Assembly (NCBI RefSeq): GCF_030272615.1
Contig: NW_026729279.1
Span: forward strand, 1-52,954
Reading direction: 5' to 3'
Origin: Cryptomeria japonica
Taxonomy: Eukaryota > Streptophyta > Pinopsida > Cupressales > Cupressaceae
Length of the DNA stretch: 52,954 nt
The number at the start of each line of letters is the position of its first letter. The stretch's first letter is position 1. The position numbers and the translations under genes are program-made. Positions 45,479 through 52,954 of this stretch are shown one piece after another. The notes under the pieces are model-generated. The model had not been told where the DNA came from and made no database searches. It saw nothing but the letters and a program-made list of their open reading frames with translations.

Positions 45479-47672
45479 ATCCTTGCCTTAGTTTCATCTT
45501 ATTTTCCATGTCCTTATCCTACCAACATCTTTAAGCATGATTTTAAAGGTCATGGTCCATTTTTTTCAAGGCTACTATCCAGACAAAAAGATGCTTGAGT
45601 CCTTCTTTCATCCCCTATCATGTGTCCATCTTCTATTGAAAAAGTCAAAAAAAATAAAAAGTGAGAAAAAAAGAAAAACAAAAAGAAAAAAAAAAGTAAA
45701 GCACAAATAATTCATCCATTGGTGAAAACCTGGCAAACAGGCGCCTTGGGCAAGTACCATGATGAAAACCTAGAAAGCAGGCATCATGTGTAATCTATGA
45801 ACTTCTTGCATACCGTACTTGGGGACAGGTTTTATCCTATCATATCCTTTTGTCCTTCATTGTTCCATTATCCTATCGAACCCCTGTCATTACCCTTCAT
45901 ATCCTATTGTCCCTCATGTCCAGTTTCCCTTTCCACCTTTGATCTTGACAAGGCTTAGGATTTTCATGAGCATCATGCATCTTGTTTGCAGCTTTTAGTC
46001 CATCATAGCTTTTGGTCTTTATCCATTTGCTTATTATAACTTTTCATCCATATTCCCTAGCTTATTGCAACTTTCTGCCACTATCCCTTAGCCTACCCCG
46101 ACCTTCAGTCCATGTACCTTATCCATTCTTGGTCTTGCTTATCCTATCCATATCTTATCACTATCCATACACTCTTTTTCATTCCTTGATCTTGATCTAA
46201 CATAAGGATGCAAAATTTAAACATGGTTTCAAAAACCTCTTGACATGTCCCTCATGCCATGTCACTGCTTTACATTGTCATATCCAGTCTCTTGTCCCAT
46301 CATGCAATAGCCCTTGAAAATTGCATCCGCATTGTCTCCATAATAAAAGGCCTTTGTCTTCCCTCTATCCACCAACATTTTAGCAAGCCTATTTATTCAC
46401 CTATCATATTCCTTGCCTTGCTAGACACTGGGGGCAAAATAAAAAAAATCAAATAATATCCTGAAAAAATCCCTAAAAATCAAACAATGTCCTGAAAAAA
46501 TCCCTAAAAATCAAATAATGTCCTGAAAAAAAAATCCCTAAAAATCAAATAATGTCCTGAAATAATCCAAAAAAAAAAAATAATGTCTTGAAAAAAATCC
46601 TAAAAATCATATAAAGTCCTGAAAAACGAACAAAAAAAATAAAAAATTGTTGAAAACATCAAACTCCAAAAACAATTTCTTTGGCATTTTGCATTTTGTC
46701 AATAAATGGTCCCCTTTGTGCATAGACAGATCGCTGAGCATACATCCAACAACAATCAATCAAACATTGTACTTTAATGAAATCATGCATTAGTAGATGA
46801 ACTTTTCAATCAAACCAGGCATTCAAACTAATCAAAATTGTCACGTCAATCACTCAACATCAATATCATTTGTCCTTGTCAACATTATCATGGGTCTTAT
46901 ACAAGGTGTGGTATACTCGAAACCAGACTGTGTCCTATCTTCGACGGGGTACCGCATTCCCTGAAACTAGACAGCATGATCATTCTTGTATTCCACTTTT
47001 GACAATGATGATCAGACTGTTTGTTTGACTTGGTTGAATTTGTGCGTCTTATCTTTTTATTGATTTATCTTTGGCTTCGATCATTTTCCTATGTTGCAAG
47101 AGGATGTCACTAAGTGATTTAGAGTGACCGGGATAGTTCATGGTCCCTTTCCTTTTTTGTTGTGTTTGCTGTTTGTGGAATGTTTGTCACAAACTAGGGC
47201 AACTATATCATTGGGTGTCCGTGATAAGTACGTTCGCTTTGTGAATGCCGCACATACCTCGACCCTTGATGTATGCACCCTAGGATGCTTCACTCATTCC
47301 TTGTGTGCAATGTGTCTGTCTTTTGCCAAAGGGGTTGCGTTCCAGCTCTGGCCTTCAATGCCATGATGCTCTACATCCGCTTTGCTACAATAAATAAAGG
47401 TTCTCACCTACTTATGTGCATTTGTGAAAGCAAGTTTTCCTTCATCTCTAACTATCCTCTGTCTAATTTCTGCTTACTAACATTTCTTCCGTCAGTCTTG
47501 GTAGTCCGTTTGATCCGTTTGAACCTATCATCTTCTGTCATTCTTATCAATCACTTGGCCTCTTTTTTGGATTTTTTGGACCAATTCCTCGAGGGGGCAT
47601 GCATATGTCATTGTTATTGTCTGGGGCATTTTCATTATTGTTCTTTGAAACAATGCTTAGAATCATTGTCTC
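45479..47672 (+). other. E8 3' noncoding region
   Basis: No convincing gene. Contains an A-rich tract (45645-45705), paired GGTGAAAACCTGG/ATGAAAACCTAGAAAGCAGG blocks (45722-45790), six ~31-bp A-rich units (46439-46625, AAATCAAATAATGTCCTGAA) and one stretch (about 46895-46980) related to the E7 177-bp array on the opposite strand. Confidence 0.6.
46439..46625. repeat. ~31-bp tandem repeat (about six units)
   Basis: AAAATCAAATAATGTCCTGA followed by an A-run and TCCCT, repeated with variable A-run length, consistent with slippage. Confidence 0.85.
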
Positions 47673-47686
47673 AAAGAGGGGCAAAA
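47673..47686 (+). other. E8 polypurine tract
   Basis: AAAGAGGGGCAAAA directly before the 3' LTR. Confidence 0.8.
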
Positions 47687-49264
47687 TGTAGACGTCTAAA
47701 AATGGTCAATGCTTGCGGAGTCATACTTTAACATTCGTGCATTGCCTTATTTTAGGGTTTTTGCGTTGCATTAACATTTCTTCTATGTTGCGCACTTGGT
47801 CTTTATCATTTGTGAGAATCGAGTCCTTCTTCTACATTCCTCATTTTTCTCGCTTTCGAATTAGGTCTTGTCGATAGCAATCTTCAGTCATGATTTTGGT
47901 CGATCTTATACTGTCACATCATGGTACGTGCTCATTTATCATCATTTTGGACATCATCAATCCTAATCGATGATAGAATTAGGGTTTTGTCCTCTTGTCA
48001 ATCTTTCAATCATCTTTAGCTTGTTAGTAATTGTTTGCGATTATCAACTTGTCAGCCTTGTCATTTTGCGATCGATTCGTCATCGATCCTTGTCCTTGTT
48101 AGCCTCGTCATTTTGTGATCGATTCGTCATCGATCCTTGTCCTTGTCAGCCTTCTCATTTTTTGATCGATTCATCATCGATCCTTGTCCTTGTCAGCCTT
48201 GTCATTTTGCGATCGATTCATCATTGATCCTTGTCCTTGTCAATCTTGTCATTTTGCGATCGATTCATCATCAATCCTTGTCCTTGTCAATCTTGTCATT
48301 TTGCGATTGATTTGTCATCGATCCTTGTCCTTTTCAATCATGTCAATTTGGATCAATTAGTCATTGTTCCTCATCAATTGGAACCTATCAATTTGATCTA
48401 CTTGTCAATCTTGGTCAACTTGTCATTGATTTTTGTCAACCAGTCTCAATCATTTATCAACATTGGTCCTTTGTCAATCAGAATCATGATCGAACCTACA
48501 TTAATTTCTTATTGTATTGACCTAATTCCTTGTCCTCTTACTTCTAGGGTTTTATGATTTGTTCATTTAATCCTTTTCTTCTTCTTGGTGGGTTAAATAA
48601 ATTAATTTATTTAGTCCTAGGTCTCTTTCATGAATTAATTAATGGATGAAAACCTATTAATTAATTCACCTAATTTCTATTTCTCCTATTTTCTTCAATT
48701 TCTCTAATTTTTCCCCCTAATTTCATTCCCTCATTTTCTCCTATGTTTATGCTTCCATTTGTTGCAATCATGGAGGCTATTTTCTCTCTTCCCTTTTGTC
48801 ATGGGAATGGCATTTTAATCTTGTCATAATTTGTCATAATTTCTGTCAATCAATCTTGCATGTGAATCTTTTCATAATTTGTGCATAATTTGTCATTCTT
48901 GATTTGAATTTCCTTTCAAATCTCTTCATGCTAATCTTGTCCTCTCTCCCATTTGTCTATAAATTGGATGATTTTTTTCAATCAATCAATCACATTTTCG
49001 AGTAACCTTATACTGCAAATTTCATCAACAACTTGCTTTCTACTTGCATTTTGCACTTGTTGGTGAGATCCACATCAAATTTGAAGGTGAAAGAAGAACA
49101 ATGGAGGAACAATGAAGGAGATACATGCTTTGGTTTGCATTTTATTTTAGTATTTCATCTTCATGCCTTTATTGATTGTATTAGGATTTCTTATCATTGC
49201 AATCTAGTTTTTGTGGTTGAGCTAGTTTAATATTGCTTTGATGCATTCCATTTTCCTAGTTACA
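47687..49264 (+). repeat. E8 3' LTR
   Basis: 1,578 bases, 46 more than the 5' LTR, accounted for by a sixth 47-bp unit in the array at 48056-48337. Otherwise very similar by eye. Confidence 0.9.
48056..48337. repeat. 47-bp tandem repeat in E8 3' LTR (six units)
   Basis: Units start at 48056, 48103, 48150, 48197, 48244 and 48291. Confidence 0.85.
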
Positions 49265-49269
49265 GTTTT
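49265..49269. repeat. Target-site duplication of E8, right copy (GTTTT)
   Basis: Matches 31953-31957. Confidence 0.85.
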
Positions 49270-49370
49270 TATTGCACCTTTTGATTTGTTTTTTATTTTT
49301 GTGTATTTTTTTTTACTTTTTTTTATTTTTTGTAATTTTGCTTTTTTCACTTTTTTTATATTTTTCACTT
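49270..49370 (-). mobile_element. E7 continuation: T-rich tract after E8
   Basis: On the minus strand this is an A-rich tract leading into GGTGAAAACCTGG across the E8 site, the same order as 45645-45734 in E8. This supports E7 continuing here. Its right end is not visible to me; sequence beyond about 49400 shows no clear LTR or coding match. Confidence 0.45.
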
Positions 49371-50705
49371 GATCCGTGCATTGGGTGACTCAAGTGTAGA
49401 ACTTCTTCAGATCGAGGTTGTTAGTTGGTTTATCAATAACATTCCCTTCTAATGTTGACGACTGATATGCTCATGATCTATAGGCTGATATGATGACAAA
49501 AGGACCCAACTTAATAATTGTTTGACAATGATATCTTCTTCTTCTACACAAATTAAGGAGACACATGAACCAAGGATCATAGTTGCTACCAACTATTTAG
49601 TAGTGATAGCTCCTTTTATGCAAATTAAGGAGAAATCTAAGATAAATTAGAAAGATATTTAATAGATTTTAGGCATAATGTCATTTTTTCAACAAGGATC
49701 AACAAAAAATTAAATGGCCTATGTCACTCGTTTTTGTTCCTCCTATGCATAGATTAGAATGTTGCAGTAGGATTGTTCTTCCTTGTGCTTTATACTTATT
49801 GTTGTAGTTGTATTTCTATTTCAATAAATGTGTAGAAGCATGATTACACACATGGGTACATGCATGCACACACATACGAGATCCAACTTATATAAATAAT
49901 ATATTTTTTTATAATTGTACTATTTTTTTTAATAGATAGCATTTCCATATTAGTTAATCTTGAATGTTGCTCATTATAAGGGAATGTAATATTCTATAAA
50001 AAAGAAGTGAAGTGCAATTGACCTAGGAGAGGTAACCAAGGTAACATGAAATGCATATATCAAAAAACTACCATGTCTAGATGCATAATGTGTGAAGACA
50101 AGAGTCTGACGTAATTTTGCATCTTTATTATTATAATTTAACTCTACAATAAATGTGCTAAAAGAATTGTGCTTGAATCATCATATCAAGACAAAAAATA
50201 AATAAAGAACTACTACCATGCTATCACTAAATATTTCACCAATAGACCACAAGTGAACGGATACAAAGAAGTAGATGTATTATGTGAAGGTCAATATCAC
50301 TAAAAATCTCAAGGCAACATGGAGGAAAAAATTGTTTGATGTAGATGACCAAGAAAAGCTAAGGAAAGCTAATACGAAACGTAGAAAAGATTGGAGGGGG
50401 ACTAACAATATCATTTGAAAGCCAAATGTGCGTATGAATGTCAAGATGAGGTTAACCTAGGTGAGTAAGGAAATCTAGTATGAAATGTGGAAAGGATAGC
50501 CTCATTAGGTACGTTGGTGTCACAGGAAGGAGATCCCTAGATGAAATATGAGATGTCAAGAAAAGTATGATCAACATAAGAAGGATCTAAACGGTTCTTC
50601 GAAAATTTTATGTGCTAAAAACGAAGGCACGTTAATCACAACGTGCCACAGACAAGGAGGATGGCAAGAACTACGTGTTTGGCGTGTAAATCAGAGGAAT
50701 TACTG
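49371..50705. other. Unassigned AT-rich region
   Basis: No ORF, RNA gene or repeat boundary that I can support. A CACA-rich microsatellite-like patch lies near 49855-49875. Part of it may be degraded E7. Confidence 0.4.
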
Positions 50706-50715
50706 TTATTTAAAC
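50706..50715 (+). promoter_or_regulatory. Possible TATA box for the cysteine-rich peptide gene
   Basis: TTATTTAAAC, 35 bases before the ATG at 50750. If used, the 5' untranslated region would be very short, so an upstream promoter is also possible. Confidence 0.3.
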
Positions 50716-50749
50716 ATGCAATCTCCTCAATACTTGGTACAAACCAGCC

Positions 50750-50983
50750 ATGGGAAAACAAGCAGGAACTGTTAATTTTTTTGTAAGGTTTTCCATAATG
50801 TTAATTATAATAGCTTTGTTTGTAGCAGTGGAGAGTGTCGCCAATGAAGAGTGTTCTGCTAAATGCCGGGCAGACTCGGATTGTTCTTCCACAGATGGAG
50901 ACGCTTTTTGCTGCAACGCTTTACTTGATTATTGCGGGACTGGTTTTGGCTTCTGCGCTACTGGTCTCTGTCTTTACAATTAA
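50750..50983 (+). CDS. Secreted cysteine-rich peptide, 77 residues
   Basis: ATG in a strong plant start context (GCCATGGG). Residues 1-32 look like a signal peptide: a basic N-region, then IMLIIIALFVAV and a small-residue stretch before EEC. The predicted mature part (~45 residues) has eight cysteines at 35, 39, 45, 54, 55, 62, 69 and 74, i.e. C-x3-C-x5-C-x8-CC-x6-C-x6-C-x4-C. The CC-x6-C-G-x5-C part resembles the hevein/knottin arrangement, but the chitin-binding Ser and aromatic residues of hevein are mostly absent. It is probably a defence or signalling peptide; the family is not recognised. No intron is needed. It is the only plausible host gene here. An alternative start at Met17 would give a shorter signal. 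Confidence 0.6.
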   Translation: MGKQAGTVNFFVRFSIMLIIIALFVAVESVANEECSAKCRADSDCSSTDGDAFCCNALLDYCGTGFGFCATGLCLYN

Positions 50984-52097
50984 AGCAATGTTATAACCTG
51001 GGACGCTCCATCCTATGTTTCTTTTATCTTTTCTTTTGTGTCTGTTTGTTGCATTACAAAATTATTGTGCACCCTTAGGATATCTGAGAATCCATGGGTA
51101 CCAATGTTATGCTCAATGCTTTTGAGTTTAGGGTATTTTCAAAATAAGGAGCTTTTGATATTGTCTTTATTTTTGAGATATAATTTATATCACCCAGGTC
51201 ACTTGTTCTCTAATTAATTTCGATGCATTTCCTGAATCATTTGCTTTGTCAAGATGATATGGAGATCTTAGAAGTAAAATTGGCTTCATTGATACTTATT
51301 AAGATGGAGTAAGACATACTGAAATATTCTCTTGTATATACTTCAACATAGAATTGTCTATTTTAGATAGGTGATTAACGATTGCTACCATCCCTACTAG
51401 AGCTCAATCTTTAAAAATGGCTATAATAGTATTATATCATATTTTGGATAAGGATTATTATGACCATTCAGTTAATTCAATTAATAATGGTTTAAAGATT
51501 CTTATGACCACATATTTGAATAGTTTATCTAATTATAGGATTATTCTTTAGAGCAATCTTTGTTATCTCTATTTGAAGTTAAAGAAGAATTAGAATATTA
51601 TCCTTCAATTTTTGAGACATCAAGCACTCCTTCTAAATTATCCTAAAGAATTTAAGATGGTCTAAATTGTCAACCAATCCAGTTAGTTTTAGATAAGATG
51701 GGACAAAAATTTATAGTTATAATAGGCCAATGGAAAAAACAATATACAATAGCTAATTATATAAGAAAAATAATATAACAACCTAACTTATTTTTTATAC
51801 AAAAATTCCCAAAAACCTACTACTTAAATTAAAATAATTACAACTAATGACAAGATAATACTTAAAAATATAAAACTAATTCTATAATGCTGACATATAT
51901 TACATCATTGGTCTCTATTGATTTAATGCACCCCTTTTTGAATAAACTAGATACAATTTGATGTTACCTATAAACTTGAAAAAAAACCAAGTACTTTATA
52001 TTTTATGGCTATAATTTAGTCTTCTAAATAAAAATAATAAAGATAAACATATCTATTATAAATCAATTACTAAATATAATGATGATGAAATTCAATA
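50984..52097. other. Unassigned AT-rich sequence
   Basis: The 3' flank of the peptide gene followed by about 1 kb of low-GC sequence. I see no gene, repeat unit or LTR signature. Confidence 0.45.
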
Positions 52098-52661
52098 TGT
52101 TTAGTCCTAGATGTCAAAGTCATCGATGGACTCAATCTCCCACGATCACCTACAAAACCAAGGTCAACCTTCTACATGAGATCAACCGAGGATGAAACAC
52201 TAGAATATGGTGAAATAACAAAATAATGATATTATCACACTCCAAATGATACAATGTGGATCAACACTCGCTTGTAATAACTGAGCTAATATGAACTCAT
52301 CTGAGCTAGCTCTGAATTAGCTCATAAGGAAGAGGTGAGTGTTGATTATATAGAAAAATATGTGCACATAATTCCAAGAGGAATAATAACTCCCAAATTA
52401 CCAAAATAGGTTGGATTTTTACCTGCTTGGAAAATACCAAATATATGGGAAACAAATGTAGGTAGGGACAAACAAATGGTTATGGGGAAGTGCCAAATGA
52501 GTCCAAAAGAGGGTGTGACATTCAACCACCCAAATGTGGGTGTGAATGACACATGTGAATGTAGGACTATGCCACGTGTCCTCATATAAACCATCCTAAT
52601 ATATCCTACGTATGCTTAATAATGTGTAGGAGAAAAATAAATATAAAAACCTACACTAACA
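52098..52661 (-). repeat. Possible LTR-like sequence, reverse orientation
   Basis: On the minus strand it starts TGTTAGTGTAGG at 52661, has a TATA-like CTATATAATC (52342-52351) and ends ...CTAAACA at 52098. Upstream on that strand is GTTTTGTCCCACTGGGTTTTC (about 52784-52804), a block seen in the LTRs of E1 and E5. No target-site duplication matches and no primer site was found, so this is tentative. Confidence 0.25.
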
Positions 52662-52954
52662 CCTCGCTTAAGCATAGCTTAGGTGGGTGAAAAGATGGAA
52701 CAATGAAAAGATGGGTCCCGACTATAAGGCCATGTTAGGTACCCATGTACAAAAAAATCCCTCACAAATGCAGTAAATGAGAAAACCCAGTGGGACAAAA
52801 CTCCTTAAAAGAGAGAAAAGAAAAGAAATTTCCGAACACAAGAAAAAATTTCATCCAAGGAAATACCCTCTAAAATAGAAAGGATAAGAAAGAATATGTA
52901 ACCTTCCCAAAAGTAGTAAACTATACCAAGGGTTTATTCTCGGAACTGGATGTA

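Larger units (their letters stand above)
31958..49264 (+). mobile_element. E8: Gypsy-like non-autonomous LTR element, carrying E9
   Basis: LTRs at 31958-33489 and 47687-49264 both start TGTAGACGTCTAAAAATGG and end TAGTTACA, with GTTTT on both sides. The primer-site sequence is the same as in E6. One long frame (35409-45478 without E9) encodes a protein without recognised enzyme domains, and there is no RT, integrase or RNase H. Inserted in E7, a relative in the opposite orientation. Length without E9 is about 10.1 kb. Confidence 0.85.

Noticed and set aside
50548-50775. 75-codon ORF overlapping the start of the cysteine-rich peptide gene
   Set aside because: No signal peptide, domain or start context; it overlaps the better-supported gene in another frame.

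Overview
This window looks like intergenic, repeat-dominated nuclear DNA of a large plant genome. A gymnosperm (conifer-type) genome is my best guess, but the sequence does not prove it. Evidence is the AT-rich composition, plant-type LTR retrotransposons with tRNA-iMet primer sites, long LTRs (about 0.8-1.6 kb), deep nesting, and only one plausible host gene in 53 kb. I saw no bacterial operon features, CRISPR array, rRNA or tRNA gene. Calls were made by eye and by translating frames; no database was searched. I use my own labels E1-E9 for the elements.

Layout. E1 (1-5399, +, enters from the left) is a two-ORF, pol-less LTR element ending in its 3' LTR. It sits in E2 (5400-6829, -), an LTR of the Copia type seen in E5. 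E2 interrupts ORF2 of E3 (6830-27613, -, two-ORF type). E3 also carries a solo LTR, E4 (9088-9844, TSD CATTT), and its 5' LTR is split by E5 (11853-27109, +, TSD TCTAT). E5 is a complete Copia element, probably SIRE/Maximus-like, with gag-PR-IN-RT-RNase H. The 5' LTR of E5 is split by E6 (12727-20514, +, TSD CAGGG), a Ty3/Gypsy Tat-like element with gag and a protease-like region but no RT or integrase. The whole E3 stack lies in the 3' LTR of E7 (27614-31952 and 49270 onward, -). E7 is also interrupted by E8 (31958-49264, +, TSD GTTTT), a Gypsy-like non-autonomous element. E8 is in turn interrupted inside its long ORF by E9 (36259-43452, +, TSD CAAAC), the best-preserved two-ORF element. The last 3.6 kb are mostly unique sequence with one small gene for a secreted cysteine-rich peptide (50750-50983).

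How the parts may work together. E5 encodes every Copia enzyme in one frame. E1, E3 and E9 encode none of them, yet share with E5 the tRNA-iMet primer site, the TGCCAAAGGGGGAGAT polypurine-tract region and a stem-loop at the LTR 3' end. They are probably mobilised in trans by E5-like enzymes. Each carries a coiled-coil/zinc-knuckle ORF1 and an ORF2 of about 1,080 codons. ORF2 is recognisably conserved in all three although most of the rest has diverged; I do not recognise it and regard it as the most interesting item here.

Decay. In the better-preserved Copia-type elements nearly every premature stop is TAG, at sites where glutamine is expected. In E5 it is 11 of 11 with no frameshift in about 1,365 codons. 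This points to C-to-T change at CAG, as expected from CHG cytosine methylation.
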